Positions 45,919 through 58,600 are shown, counted from the stretch's first letter. The stretch: 64,000 nucleotides of DNA from Heterocephalus glaber (GCF_000247695.1 NW_004624730.1:29831723-29895722), one strand, 5' to 3'. Program-made: numbers and translations. The notes: generated by a model not told the origin, from the sequence alone.

Positions 45919-46425
45919 TGTTATGGTTAATTTTATGTGTCAACTTGGCTAGGCCATAGCATGGGATATTTTGTATATCATCAATCTAGATGTATGAAGG
46001 TACTTTTTAGATGTAATTAACATTTAAATTAATACTATTTGAATAAAGCAGATAATGCACCATAATATAAGTGGGCCACTTCTAATTAGTTGAAGGCCTT
46101 AAGAGACAAGACTAAAGTTCTTTTTTTTTTTTTTGTACCGGGGATCGAACTCTGGTCCTTCCGCAGCAGGCAGTGAAACCACTGAGCTAAGTTCCCGGTA
46201 AGGCTAAAGTTCTTAAAAGGAAATTCTGCTTCAAGATACAGCATCAATTGTTCCATGAATTTCCATACTGCTGGTCTTCCTTGTTCTCAAAATCAATTCC
46301 TTAAAATAAATCTATTTTATCTCTCTCTTTCTCTCTGTGTGTGTAAATATGCTTCTATGTAGATACATCTGTGTATGTACATATGTACAATCTACTGGCT
46401 TTTCTCTGGAGAAACCTAGTATACT
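45919..46425 (+). mobile_element. MaLR (MLT1-like) LTR, plus, with SINE insertion
   Basis: Starts TGTTATGGTTAATTTTATGT. Then come 'caacttggctaggccatagc', 'taattaacatttaaattaatactatttgaataaagcagataatgcacc', 'agtgggccacttctaattagttgaaggcctt', 'caattccttaaaataaatctattttatctctctc', and the 3' end 'tactggcttttctctggagaaacctagtatac'. This is a full-length MLT1-like layout split by a young SINE at 46123-46203. Confidence 0.8.
46112..46214 (-). mobile_element. Young ID-like SINE with TSD inside the LTR, minus strand (type 2)
   Basis: TSD CTAAAGTTCTT at 46112-46122 and 46204-46214. The body is the reverse complement of the SINE: 'gtaccggggatcgaactctggtccttccgcagcaggcagtgaaaccactgagctaagttcccgg'. It lacks a few bases in the middle relative to 47932-48006. 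CTGCGG in the middle assigns it to subtype 2. Confidence 0.95.
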
Positions 46426-46670
46426 GGGTTTGCTCCAGGTTCCAATTTCATAGTTTGAGTAACTTTGGACAAGGTACCTAGGACTAAAGATTAGTTGAAT
46501 AAACTAAGAATGCTAAGACTTTTGTCAGACCTTGAGTGCGTGTATACATAGAAGATGTTGGGGGCAGGGGGGTAGGATAGTAAAGAGTGTGAAGACATCT
46601 TGGGTTTTCTCATCGCTGTATTCTTATTTCAAATGTACTTCATTCCTATTTAGTTGGGTTCTTTCAATTT

Positions 46671-46848
46671 ATTTGTTTGTTTGTTTATTTATTTATTTAT
46701 TTATTTATTTTGAGACAGAGTCTCACTATATAGTCCAGGCTGGCCTTAAACTCACTATGTAGCCAAGCCTGGCCTCAAACTCAAGGCAATCCTCCTGCCC
46801 CAGCCTCCTAAGTGCTGGGATTACAGGCATGTGCCACCACTCCCTGCA
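46671..46848 (-). mobile_element. B1 SINE, minus strand
   Basis: The tail in reverse is (TTTG)n/(TTTA)n (46671-46710), followed by 'tgagacagagtctcactatatagtccaggctggccttaaactcac' and 'cctcctgccccagcctcctaagtgctgggattacaggcatgtgccaccactccctgc'. Full length and little diverged, so one of the younger B1 copies. The 76-codon ORF running into it is incidental. Confidence 0.95.
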
Positions 46849-47915
46849 CTGGGTTTTTTAATTTTAAAAATTGAGCTTTTCCATTGAATTGTATTTTAAA
46901 ATAAGTCTGATTAAATAACACACAAACTGATCTTTAAATTCCATTCTAGTTGGATAGTTAAATGTAGATTTGGTTTATGATATGCTGGGATTTCCAACTG
47001 GTAAGATCAATTGGAACTATGAGTGAAGGGACTGATCCAAAGTAGATAGGCTTCCCCCATATTATCCAATGCTCCACGTGACATTGTCCTAAGAAGTGTT
47101 CTAACTCAGACTCAATTAGTGTAAGTATAGAAGGGATTCAGAGTCATGGGCAGGGAACAGCAGCAAGAATTTCAAGGTTGAAATCAGGTGCATACTGATG
47201 TCATGAGTTAAAGCCATCATTTGTTTTAGTCTGAGGCTCCACAACTAATTCTCTGTCATCTACCTGAGTTGTTGGAGATGATTCTGATACACTAGCCCTA
47301 AGATTAAATTTCTTCAGGCACCAAAGGGTTAATCTTGATCCCCAAGTCTGTTATCATGAGGAAGCTAAATTAGGCAAGTAAGATCTGATGCTAAGTCCTC
47401 ATGACCTTTTCATTGCCTGAGTGTCTTTGTCCACAAGAGAAACTCAGTAGAAATCTTATAAAAAGATTAAATAATTCCACTGTAACACTATAATTCAAAA
47501 ATCATCACCAAAGGTCAACAACGTACTACATATAAATATAGGCATGTTCTTAAGGGGATATTCTCATTGAATCTGGGGTCATCAATGTTTAGGAGATTAT
47601 TGTCCTTCAGAAGCAAATCCTTGTCTTTCCAGCTCTAAGAACAGTTATAGAAAAAGACATTAAATTAACAGAAGAATTAATAGATGGTGTCTTAGACTAT
47701 CTTACCACACATTTTTTTTTTAACGAACTACATGGAAATACTCCACAAGGAGAAAAAAAGGCCATATTATCCTGATATGGTGAAATATAATACAATAGTT
47801 TATTATTGAAACTGACTCAATTATTGACCCACATTAGTTCTCTGTGAAATTTGACCATCCTATTTTCTTGCATATCATGTAATACCTTTATGAGGTCTGG
47901 TTTTTACCAACTATC
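46849..47915. other. Unique sequence, no gene seen
   Basis: AT-rich, with no recognised repeat or exon. Confidence 0.4.
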
Positions 47916-48022
47916 AAGATATAGCTTAACAGGGGATTTAGCTCAGTGGTTTCGCTGTCTGCTGCGCAAGCACGAGGACCTAAGTTCGATCCCAGGTACC
48001 AAAAAAAAGATATAGCTTAACA
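47916..48022 (+). mobile_element. Young ID-like SINE with 16-bp TSD (type 2)
   Basis: TSD AAGATATAGCTTAACA at 47916-47931 and 48007-48022. The body at 47932-48006 is GGGGATTTAGCTCAGTGGTT, TCGCTGTCTGCTGCGCAAGC, ACGAGGACCTAAGTTCGATC and CCAGGTACC, then A8. It is the clearest reference copy of subtype 2, with intact Pol III A and B boxes (TTAGCTCAGTGG, GTTCGATCC). Confidence 0.97.
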
Positions 48023-48084
48023 TTTATTACTTAAATTTTGTAGCTGTATATGTAATTAAGAGCCTGATTTTCAGTATATATTTT

Positions 48085-48310
48085 ATTTTAGTTTAGTTAA
48101 AAGGATCTAGTTTCAAGTCCTAAGTATGAATACTTATTGTGTGACACTGAGCAACTTGCTTAATTTCGTAAACTTCAATAATTTTCTTCATGTCTTAAAT
48201 AGGGATAATAATACCACTCATTTATTGATAGTTGCCGAGTTGGAAGATTATATGTAAAATGCTTGAACAAGGGCCTGACACACTGTGAGAATTTGAGAGT
48301 TTGATAAGAG
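48085..48310 (+). mobile_element. MIR SINE, plus strand
   Basis: 'aggatctagtttcaagtcctaagtatgaatacttattgtgtgacactgagcaacttgcttaattt', then 'ttcttcatgtcttaaatagggataataataccactc' and 'aaaatgcttgaacaagggcctgacacactgtgag', are in MIR order (…cttactagctgtgtgacc…gtaaaatggggataataatag…). Confidence 0.75.
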
Positions 48311-49714
48311 TTGGTTATAATGTTTATATTTTAAAACCAAACCATGTCTAGGTTTAATAGATACAAATTGCTTCTCATTTCAAAATATTAGTGAAATCTT
48401 GTAAGGGTATGATTACAATCATCGCCTATGTGTAGAATTTCTTGTTTGTACATGAAACACAATATTTGGAAAGCATTGTAGCTTTTCACTCTGACTTAGG
48501 GGAAATGTTCTCATGAAATGAAAAAGTCATACTTCAGATCAATAAATACAGGAGCAGAGAGGCAATGAGGTCAGGGAAGCTGGTGTGAAGAATGAAGAGT
48601 GAGGGGCCACAAGGGAGGGAGGGCGACGCTGCTCTTTGGCTTTTGGGACAATTGGCTCCAGCTAATCGGAGCTACACTCCCCTCTGGGTTAATGCACATT
48701 TGTGGGTCAGGTCTCCCCTCCCCACAGCCACTGCTGTTATTCAGGCTCCTGTCTTCATAGTAGAACCCTCAAGATGGCCTCAAGGTGATTTTCATACGAG
48801 CACTTTCAAAGTACCTGGAAGTTAATAAATTGCAACTGTTAATTTCTTACTTATAATTTAGGAATTCATACTCTAAAGGATCATAATTAAGAAATGGGGG
48901 CAGGGAAAGTTGTAAAAGACAAGAAGCTTAAGGAAGCACCAAAATTAAAATTTAGTTCCATGGCCTAGAGATAAATTTTGAATTGCTAAATACTGGGGGA
49001 TGAAGTAACTGGTTTTTAGCCAGCGTCAAACGTCTTAAAGCTGAAACTGAAAGCAAGGAAACAACCATAGGAGAAGCTGAAAATGGGACCTGCTTATAGA
49101 CCCTAGGCTAGCTGCTTGTACTAGTGAAGAGACAGGCATTTTCTCAAGCAGACTGGCATTGTTGGTGCTCTTTCAAGCTAAGAAGCAAGCCAGGGCCTGA
49201 GCTGCAAGTCTGAAACTTACATCGTTGAAGAGCATTCTGATCAATACCTCTCATCTATTCTGCTCTGACAGGAAGTCTGTCTCTGTTTTTGTATTTAGCT
49301 TTCATCATTACTCATTTAACAATAGCTGAATTGCTCACAAATCTGTATTTAACGAACATTTACTGTACTTTTTTTTCTCTTTACTTTTACTCTACTACAT
49401 TGTTATTCTACTCTCAGAGGCAACATAAGTTTTAACTTCATACCTGCAACTAAGATTCTAACAGCTCTTTTTTTAAAACCCCCCTTGTTACTTGCTCTGA
49501 TGGAAACTGTTAATCTCAGCCAAGAAGTGTTATGTAATTAAAAGGGTAGCTTTCAATCCATGTGGGTGTTTTATGGTGGGAAACCCTCAAGCAAGAATTT
49601 TATAACAGACAAGAAGTCTCAAGGTCAGTGTATTAATAGTAATGTTGGAGTCTTTTTGTGAGAAGATTTCATAACATGCTGCTATTATTACTATTCCTTC
49701 CTTATTTCCATTCT
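48311..49714. other. Unique sequence, no gene seen
   Basis: 48590-48830 is a GC-richer island with a 77-codon plus ORF (48592-48825) that I do not recognise. 49000-49270 is also less AT-rich. No repeat family is recognised. Confidence 0.35.
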
Positions 49715-49945
49715 GAGTGACAGTATAATGATGTTGAAAGAATCTAAACTCTTGGGCCACACAAGACCATGTGTGAATTTGGATCTTCCCACTATCTCAT
49801 TTTAACATTGAATAGATGATTTGATCTCTTGAAGTATCAGTTTTTCCCTTTATGAAAGAGAGATGGTACCCATTTTGGAGAACTGTTAAAATGAGCTAAA
49901 AAAGTATATGCACATGACACTCAATAAATTTTTATCATTTTCATT
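49715..49945 (+). mobile_element. MIR SINE, plus strand
   Basis: 'gaaagaatctaaactcttgggccacacaagaccatgtgtgaatttggatcttcccactatctc', then 'gatctcttgaagtatcagtttttccctttatgaaa' and 'catgacactcaataaatttttatcatt', are in MIR order including the terminal 'gctcaataaatg…att' motif. Confidence 0.75.
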
Positions 49946-52532
49946 ATCCTTGTTATAATGAATCATATTTTTATATTGCAAAATCACTATAAAATATTGA
50001 AAAAGTAGAGCTCACAAAGCACAGAATTTATACAATATATATAATAGTGGTGATGCCTAGTTCAACTTCCAGAAATCTTGGCACTTAATTTCTTTCAAAT
50101 TTTTCTAGTTATTTAACTGCAAAATGAAACGCAGCTCTTACTCTCAATGCAATACAAACTTAGTATGAAATACAGAGAAAATACAGGAGAGGAAAATTCA
50201 ATGACTGTCTTAAACATGATAAAAAGTTAAGAGAAAATTGAATGGATAGATCAGCAAAGGATTTAATAGCCTTGTAAATACTTAATATGGGAATAGCATG
50301 AAAAGATGGGACTTTGGGGTAGAAGAACCTGTCTGACAGAAAATATAGAAAACAGGCATGTTTGGTGACAAAACTGTAAACATGTTGTAGACCAACTTTT
50401 TCAAATTTCTTTAGCAGATCAACCTTCTTGCCAAATAAAATGTTATGTAGAACTCTCCTATAAAATATTTCAAACCAAAAATCACTTAGAATAAAGTGGT
50501 TTTTTTAGAAATTAAAATTTTACACAGGTCTTCGTGTAGTATTCTGGTCCAAGACACCTCGTCATTTGAATCCACAGGTATTAGATGGTGGTTGTAGTCT
50601 CAGTATACACTGCACTTGAACCAAAACTTTGTGGAACTTCTAATGAATTTGGATCATCATGGTCTCAGTGAATTGATTTGAAAAATACTAGAGTAGTGGA
50701 TTTGAAGTACGTTCTGACAAGTTTGTCCTTAACTCAGCTAAAACTGAGAGTCTTCAGGGGCTTCTTATTGTGAGAATGACAGGATGGCACTTTGTAGTAC
50801 AATCAATATTATAAAATAAATAGGATGAACTGGAAAAAGTAAAAGTTGAGATAAAAACATCTTTTTATTATCAAGCTGCCAAAATAGTGTATAGGAGGCT
50901 GATTCAGGACCCCAAATTATGGTGAATTAAAATGAGTTATTCATTGAACATTCTAGTTTAAATTAGAGCTTTATTATCTAGAGAGAGACCTCTATTTTAA
51001 TTTTTCAGTATTAATAGCACTGTAGCTAATATTACCTGTACATTTTACACATCTAGTTTTCCAAATTTAAGATCTCCAGAAATGCACTGTCACACAAGAA
51101 ATGGAAACTTTTTAAATTGTTCTGAAAGGTGGACTTTTAGAATTATTTTTGGAAAATATCTATCTGAAAAGAATTTCTTTTTCATTTCTGTTTTCTTTAG
51201 GGTTCTTTAGCTCTTGGCCCATATTCTTAAAAATATCTATCCTATACTCTTACATTACTCTTTCTCATGTGAAATGCATTAGGTGTAAATCACATGCCAC
51301 TTTTAAGTACATAAAATAATAATGGTTTAAATTAATCCAGAACCTTTAATTTCTGTTTCTATTTTTTGTTATATCAACCTAATATAAGACAAGATTACAT
51401 TTTTTTCCTTAAAATCTCTCCTAAAGAGTAGATTTTTCATATGATTCTGAAACTAGAGCTTAGACAGCTAAGTTTATAATAGTTTCATGTAAGGCTCTAG
51501 AAGTCAGAGGCAAATATTTTTGAAAACATAAATACCTATGTCTGAAGGTTTTACAACACTTCATTTATCAGTCATCACCAAGAAGAGTGATATTCCTGAT
51601 AAGTGAAAATTCCAAATAGCGAATGCTAACCACTTCAAATGCTTTGCTTTTCCATTTCAATCATTTTGAAGAAAATCTTACATAATGCATTCCACATTGC
51701 CTTGCTATTGGAACAACAGTATTATTAACAACATTTTCTTAATACTCTTTTTCAAAATTCAGATTCCTTCCTGATCTTCTATAGCCATCTTAATTTTCAA
51801 AATGCTTGTTTTCTTCAGATCTCATTTGCTACCACTAGTTGGACCTCATAGAACATCAAAATAAACAATAAACAAGAAAGATTGTTACAGTTGCATACAA
51901 TGTTAAAATCAAAAATAAATGATAATCATAAAGACCACCTTTATGTGACAGACATGTAGCAATCAGAGATATTTTATTAGTATCCTTAGAGACTCAATTG
52001 GTTGAGGCTATTTGATGATGATTTTTGATTAAATGGAATATTACTGCAATTTCCTGGAATAGTTGTAGCTTATTTAGACTTGATTCTAGCTGATTTATCT
52101 TAAAAGACATGATAGGGTGGATATAGGAAAATCATCTCACTGTATTAAATAAAGTAACCATTGTTTTGAGAGGTATGGCTGCTTGGAAATATATCTGCTC
52201 AGGAGAGGATATCTTACAAGCTGTAACAAGAAAAGTTATTTTCTGGTGAGGCATCCTTATACTCCTATTTTACCCCAAACTACTTCATATTGTGGTTCTT
52301 GTGTTATTTCCTTAAAAATCTTTCTACCACTCTAAATTTTAAAAAGTTTTATGCCATAGGGCATGTCTATTTTTTAGATACAGCATAGGTACCAAAAATA
52401 TGGATTTACTTTTTGCTTGTACTTGAAAAAAATTAAGATCAGTTGAAAACTAGACAGATGGAAGAAATTAAAAGACAATGAAGAATAATTCATAACTTCT
52501 CTGTAATTCTAATCCTTCAGGACATCCAAACT
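49946..52532. other. Unique sequence, no gene seen
   Basis: Strongly AT-rich. No ORF above 60 codons of interest and no repeat family recognised. Confidence 0.4.
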
Positions 52533-52571
52533 CTCTCCCTCCCTCCCTCCCAACACTCTTCCTTGCCCCTT

Positions 52572-52618
<47 letters not shown>
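52533..52618 (+). repeat. (CTCC)n then (GA)n microsatellites
   Basis: CTCC units at 52533-52551 and an uninterrupted (GA)n at 52575-52618 (44 bp), with a short unique spacer between them. Confidence 0.97.
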
Positions 52619-52621
<3 letters not shown>

Positions 52622-52934
52622 TCTGCTAAGCTGTACATTATGTCTCTACCTCTCTTCCCTAACTTTCAGGTCTCCTTTCCAACACTTCTGAACAATGGCT
52701 CTCTGTTCCACACCAGCCAGTTCATGGTGGTCTTCTCATACCATGGAAGCTCTCTTCTGTACTTTCTTTCATATTTCCAGTAAGTCCTTGGCTCTGACCA
52801 CCTGTGTCTCAAATCCCACAGCAGAAAGAAAAGGACACTGAATGTATTCATTATTTTGCCTTTGAAACCAAAGGTTTACAAACTTAAAAGTGACAAAAGG
52901 CAGTGGGAAAACCCCATAATAGCTCACTTTCATC

Positions 52935-53120
52935 ATTTCCTAATGTGGGCTTAATATAAAGCTAGATCTTCTATATACATCTTTTATAACCCTAACGAAA
53001 AGGCATTTTAGGGTAGGAAACTAAAGTCTATGCAGGTTAAGTAGTGTATCCAAAGTTACAAAAAAGAACACTGTAGGTCCAGGATCAAAACCAGGTTGTC
53101 CTATCCCATGGTACTGTCTC
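52935..53120 (-). mobile_element. MIR-like SINE, minus strand
   Basis: 'tttataaccctaacgaaaaggcattttagggtaggaaactaaagtctatgcaggttaagtagtgtatccaaagttacaaaaaag', then 'aggtccaggatcaaaaccaggttgtc', follows the reverse-complement MIR order. Confidence 0.65.
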
Positions 53121-53555
53121 AGAGCAAGCAGGATCATCGTGTTTTCAGGTCCTGCCTTTCATTGCAACAAAGTTTCCATTTTCAGAAGCTACCTGGCATT
53201 TCCATAAAACTCCATCTGACAAGCTTTATTTCTCTAATTGCGCAAGCCCTTTTTTTCCAGGCTCTATAAGCTTTTGCCTGTAAAGTTACAAATAGCTACA
53301 TATGGAAACCTGCTTGATACACAGCAGCCAGCTTGATCCAGGGCAACATTTTAGTAAGGAACTTGTAAAAAAAGACTGAAAGCTCTGGAACAGACTGGAA
53401 TTTCAAGCACTGTGATCAGATTCTTGGAAGATATTTGGGGGTGAAGGTATTTACTGGAGACAAACAGAAGTTAGAAATATACTTCTTGAGATTTTTATAA
53501 TCCAACCTTTCTTATTCATGTAATGACAATTCCTACCCAATGGTAGTGGTGAACG

Positions 53556-53749
53556 AATTGCTTTACTTTAGCCAGGTGTAGTGACACATGTCTGTTATCC
53601 CAGCACTCAGGAGGCTGAGGCAGGAGGATTGCCATGCTTTCAAGACTAGCCTGGGCTACATAGTGGGCAAAGATAGCCTGAACTACAGAGCAAGAGCCTG
53701 TCTCAAAATAAATAAATAAATTAATTAATTAATTAATTGCTTTATTTAG
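53556..53749 (+). mobile_element. B1 SINE with TSD, plus strand
   Basis: The body at 53571-53734 starts GCCAGGTGTAGTGACACATG, then 'tatcccagcactcaggaggctgaggcaggaggattgccatgctttcaagactagcctgggctacatagtgg' and 'ctgtctcaaaa', with an (AAAT)n/(TTAA)n tail. TSD AATTGCTTTACTTTA / AATTGCTTTATTTA (53556-53570 and 53735-53748) with one indel. A full-length B1. Confidence 0.95.
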
Positions 53750-54255
53750 CAAGGAAGAGGGATGAAATGGTTCATATTATTTAAAGTGTTTGTTGAACAA
53801 TAAGGAAAAACCAGGAAAAGTGTAAGGCAGACAGGAGGACATGATAGCTGAATGAAATGTAGAAAGGAAAACAAATGCAATAGATTTTCTTTTTACTAAG
53901 TTTCTTGCCACGACATGAGCCAGAGGTAAAATAAGACTTTATGCCTATAAATGACAAAGCAATTTTCTTCAGTCTGCTGTATTTATCTAGTATAATAGAC
54001 TGATTTTTTAAATTGCAGTTGTCTAATAAAATATACAGTATCTGCATGTGCCAGCATGTGTATTGCTGCTGAGAAACTAATTTTTTTTTTCTTGCTTAAT
54101 TTAAATTTAAGTAGCCACATGGGGTTGATTGCTATTATATAGGACAGTGGGGCTGGCCAAATAGAGATTGAAATCATTTCTACACCTTTCCTTCTTCCCA
54201 AATGAATTGTGTTTGTGTTGAGTTTGTTATTTTTTCTAAGAATTATAAAGGATTT

Positions 54256-54407
54256 GAGGTTAGACTTTTTGTTTTTGTTGGGTTTTTTTGGGGGGGTGGT
54301 GGTTTTGTTTTGTTTTTGGTACCAGGGATCGAACTCGGTTCCTTGTGCTTGAGCAGCAGGCAACGAAACCCCTGAGCTAAATCCCCGGCCCAAGGTTATA
54401 CTTTTTG
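54256..54407 (-). mobile_element. Young ID-like SINE with TSD, minus strand (type 2)
   Basis: The near-identical flanks AGGTTAGACTTTTTG (54257-54271) and AGGTTATACTTTTTG (54393-54407) form the TSD. The body is the reverse complement of the SINE ('ggtaccagggatcgaactcggttccttgtgcttgagcagcaggcaacgaaacccctgagctaaatccccggcc'). The long T/G-rich stretch at 54272-54320 is its degenerate A-tail in reverse. Confidence 0.93.
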
Positions 54408-54888
54408 TAGTTCAACTTAGCCTATTTCTGGGGGAAGTCTCAAGTTGGTGACGTAGATCAGGTGGCAAGACAGAATTAGATCCTGTCCACTCACAGTTCC
54501 AATTCTTTGTGGTGGTACCTGCAGTTTCAGGAAATTATAAGAATAAATTTCAAACATCAGTCTTACATTATTATAATTTGTATTATAATCAATTGTAAGA
54601 TAATTATTTCAGAAAATTTAACGTTGTTAAGTGACTTTTACTTCCTCTTCTACAAGCTATATACATCATCTTTGTTTTCAACTGAACTTGAGTTGTTGGG
54701 ACAAAAGTTTTTTGTATGAAAAATTCTTGAAACCTTGGTTTAAATGTATCTAAGAAGTTAGATGGTTACTGCTCATTCCAAATCTGGAAGCAAATAGCAC
54801 TGCACATATAATTAGGCAAAAATTATCCATTTTTTTTTTACCCTAGAAGATGTGAAATATAGAACTGTTACCAAAATTGATATTAATG
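54408..54888. other. Unique sequence, no gene seen
   Basis: AT-rich, with a 70-codon ORF (54507-54719) of no recognised family. Confidence 0.4.
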
Positions 54889-55378
54889 TAATCATCATTA
54901 TATTACTGTTGTGTATAAACACCATATTTGGAGTAGTACTCTGCTACAAGGAAAGATAAACTTGAGGCATTCATAGGTAAATGGATGCACAGTGAGACTA
55001 TAATATTAGGTGAAATAAATAAGACCCACAAGTTTAAATACTGCACGGGTTCCCTTGTGTGAGAAACCCAAAATATAATAAAGAGCAAAATAAAAGATAG
55101 ATAACAGGAAATAGAGAGATCCTTTTCAAATGAGAAAGGAAAAAAGAGATGGGGAAGTAGAGGGAAAGGAGATGGAAAAAAAAGGAAATCAAAGTTCTGC
55201 AAATGAGAAGAGGACCAAAAGTTGAAGGAAGCAGAGAGGAATGAAAGGGTAGAAGTTGAAAAAAGATTAAGATGTGCTATGTACATGTACCAACTCCCTG
55301 CAATAAATGTAATCATTATGTGACTCAAATATGTATTAATATAAAAGAAACACTCTAAAATAAAAATATAATCATCAT
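54889..55378 (+). mobile_element. L1 3' end with short TSD, plus strand
   Basis: TSD TAATCATCAT at 54889-54898 and 55369-55378. Inside is the very end of ORF2 ('gagtagtactctgctacaagg', 'ggcattcataggtaaatggatgcacag', 'taggtgaaataaataag') and the 3' UTR with a long purine-rich tract, ending 'catgtaccaactccctgcaataaatgtaatcat'. Severely 5'-truncated. The minus-strand 161-codon ORF here is antisense and not a gene. Confidence 0.88.
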
Positions 55379-55635
55379 GATGAAGCATTAATGAACATGT
55401 AACTTAACAACTTTGTCCTATTTGAATCTGAAAATTCAGATTTTATGGGATGCAAATGGCAAAAAGATCATATCATATCAGTGGTTTTTATGTTATTCAT
55501 ATATCCAAAATACAGTTCAACTAAAAACTCAATTTTAAGTGCAAAATGAAGATATACTCTGGGTCCTAAAATGAGAAAAATACCCAAATGATTTTTGGTA
55601 TTGACCTAAGCCTTCATTCAAAAACATTCATTGTA
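55379..55635. other. Unique spacer
   Basis: About 250 bp, with nothing recognised. Confidence 0.4.
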
Positions 55636-58600
55636 GTAATCATTTTTCTCATCACTGAGACACAATTCCTGATGTCCACAACTTAAAGAAGTTTAATTTG
55701 GTTCACAGTTTTGGCCGATTTAGTCCATCATTAACTGGCTGCAGGGCATGAACATCATGGCAGAAGGTCATTCGGGAGAAAGGCTGCTTAATTCATGGTG
55801 GCTGAGAATAAAAGAAGGGGAATGGCTCCAGAGATAGAGATGTGAGAGATTATATATAGAGCCAATGCTGCACTTCCATAATCTTCCCAGATATACTCAG
55901 AAATCCATCTGATCAATCTTCTGAGACGTTCTCAAGACAATCAAGTTGACACATTAAAGATTAACCACCACATTTCACACTTTATCAACTCCACACCCAA
56001 ACGTATCTCCTTAAACCACACTTAATCTCCAAATAAATATAATAACAAGTTAATAATGCTACTTAACATGTTGCTTAATGACTAACCTGCATAAAATCAG
56101 AACACAATAATTCCTTCCCCAAATTCTCAATAGTTTGGGTATTTTTCAAATACTCAAGTGAAATTCTCTTTTGAGATTCAAGGCCAACTTCATAACTGTG
56201 AACTTCATAAAGATCAAGAACAAGTTACATAATTCCAAGGTACAATAGCACAGGACAAACATTCACATTCTAAAAGAGAGGAATGGGAGCAGATAGAAAA
56301 CAAATAGGATGCAGTTGTTGATTCTTTGTGCTAGTTCCTGTGCCACTGAGGTTTTGTTTATATAGTCTTTTCCTACCTCAATGTGTTCAAGTTCTACAGA
56401 ACTTATCTTCCAGCAAGTTTAGTGTTTCTGTTTTAATATTTAGATCTTTAATCCACTTTGATCTTAGTTTAGTACATGGTGATAGATATGGGTCTAGTTT
56501 TAATCTTTGGCAGGTTGAAATACAGTTTTTCCAACACCATTTATTAAATAGCCTATCTTTCCTCCAGAGAGGGTGGTTGGCTCCTTTGTCAAAGATGAGG
56601 TGGCTGAGTATGTACGGAGTCATTTCTGAATCTTCTAATCTATTCCAATGATCCTCGGGTTTGTTTCTTTGCCAGTACCATGCTGTTTTTGCATCTGAAA
56701 TGAACAGACATTTCTCACACAAAGAAGTAAAAGCAGCGAATAAACATATGAAAAAATGTTCAACATCACTGGTCATTCGAGAGACGCAGATAAAAACAAC
56801 ACTGAGATTCCACCTCACCCCAGAAAGAATGGCTGCTATTAAGAAATCAACCAATAACAAATGCTGGCTGGGGTGTGGGGAAAAAGGAACCCTGCTCCAC
56901 TGCTGGTGGGAGTGCAAACTGGTGCAACCACTCTAGAAATCAGTATGGAGATACCTCAAAGAACTAGGGCTAGAGGTCCCATTTGACCCAGCTATTCCCC
57001 TGCTGGGTATCTTCCCAAAGAATTAAAAGAATCATACCACAGTGATATATGTACACCCATGTTTATAGTGGCACAGTTTGTAATAGCTAAAGCTTAGAAA
57101 CAGCCCAAGTGCCCATCAACTGGAAACTGGATAAAAAATGGTTTTTTTTAATAAAATGGAGTACTACTCAGCCATAAAGAACGAGAAACTAGAGACATTT
57201 ATAGCTAAATGGATGCATATTGAGGCCATACTTTTAAGTGAAATAAATAGGACACACATGTAAATACTGAATAGTTTCTCTAGTGTGAGAAACTGAAAGT
57301 GTAAATAAGGATTAAAATGAATAATTGATAATTTGAAATAGGAAGAAAAGATCCAAAGTGGTAGAGGAAGTGGGAGGGGAAGGGGAAAAGAAAGAAGGGA
57401 AAGGAAAAATTATGAGAAAAGGAAAAAATGGAAACAAAGTCTTTGTAAATAGGGAAAGGAGCACAGGGAATGGGGAAAAATAAGAACCAAGATATATCAT
57501 GTACAGGTACAAGCACCCAATGATAAATGTAAATGTACTGTACACCTAAAATGTACCAATAAAAGAATTTAAGCAAAAAGAAAGAAAGAAAACAAATAGG
57601 ACCAAAACAAGACTGGAATCTAGCAGGAAAATACATAAATTATGCAGCTCCATATCCAGAATTTAGGGCACATGGCGGAGGGATGTGACTTCCAGAAGCC
57701 TTGGGTGCCCTCTCCCCTATAGTCTTGCCTACTGAAGCTCACATGACCTCTCTGTTAAACTAGTTCTATTCATAGCCTGCATCGTTCCTTGGCAGATGCT
57801 CCAAGTTCCTGGCATCTCCAGTTTCCTGGGGGTCTTCACTATAACTTCATCTTCATTCTCATAAATTCACATACTGCTCTCTCAAGGTTCTTTGCCTGGC
57901 TTCCTAGGCCCTCCTTTGAGAACTAGGTGGAAGCCTCTCTAACCGCACAATGCCTGCATTGTTCATGGCAGTAAAATCAGCATCACAGAGATGATACCAA
58001 AGTTTTCTGCCAGCTCAGAAGCCAGACTTATTGGACCATGACAGCAATAGCCTCTCAGCACATGGATGGCTAAGTACAGTAAAATGAATCCCAGGGCACC
58101 AATTCTCTAGATGACCTTTCTCAATTAGGGGGCCCAGGGACACTCTTCTCAACTGAAAGTTTTATACTTTCCCACTTTCGAGCCTGGGGTGGGTCAAGTC
58201 TTGCTAATTCCTGAAATGCTCTACTACTCCTGCACAAAGCACTTGGTTCTTTTTTAGTAGTGTTAATCTCTTCAACAGCAATACCTCCTTTGGCCCTAAC
58301 TTTACAAGGGTTTCTTCTTAGTCAAAACTTAAGTTTTCCAAATTTTTCTGTTGTGGTATTTGCCCCCAGTTGTCACTATAAATCTGTCTGAAATTAGCCA
58401 GCAGTACTCATGCAACAGTCTGAATTTGGGGTCACTTTGAAATTTCCTCCATCAGATCAATTAGTCTACTTCTCTTAATCTCGAAGTCTCCCACAAACTC
58501 TTGTGATATGGGCAAAATGCACACAAATCTTCTGCCAGAATGTAACATATGAGGCATGTAGTCTACCTGCTAATGTAGTAATTGTTCCCAACTAATACCT

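Noticed and set aside
54903..55388. 161-codon minus-strand ORF
   Set aside because: Antisense to the plus-strand L1 3' UTR; composition is driven by the purine tract.
56387..56917. 176-codon minus-strand ORF looking like one protein
   Set aside because: It runs across the twin-priming junction: partly antisense L1 and partly the inverted ORF2 piece. It is a chimera by accident.
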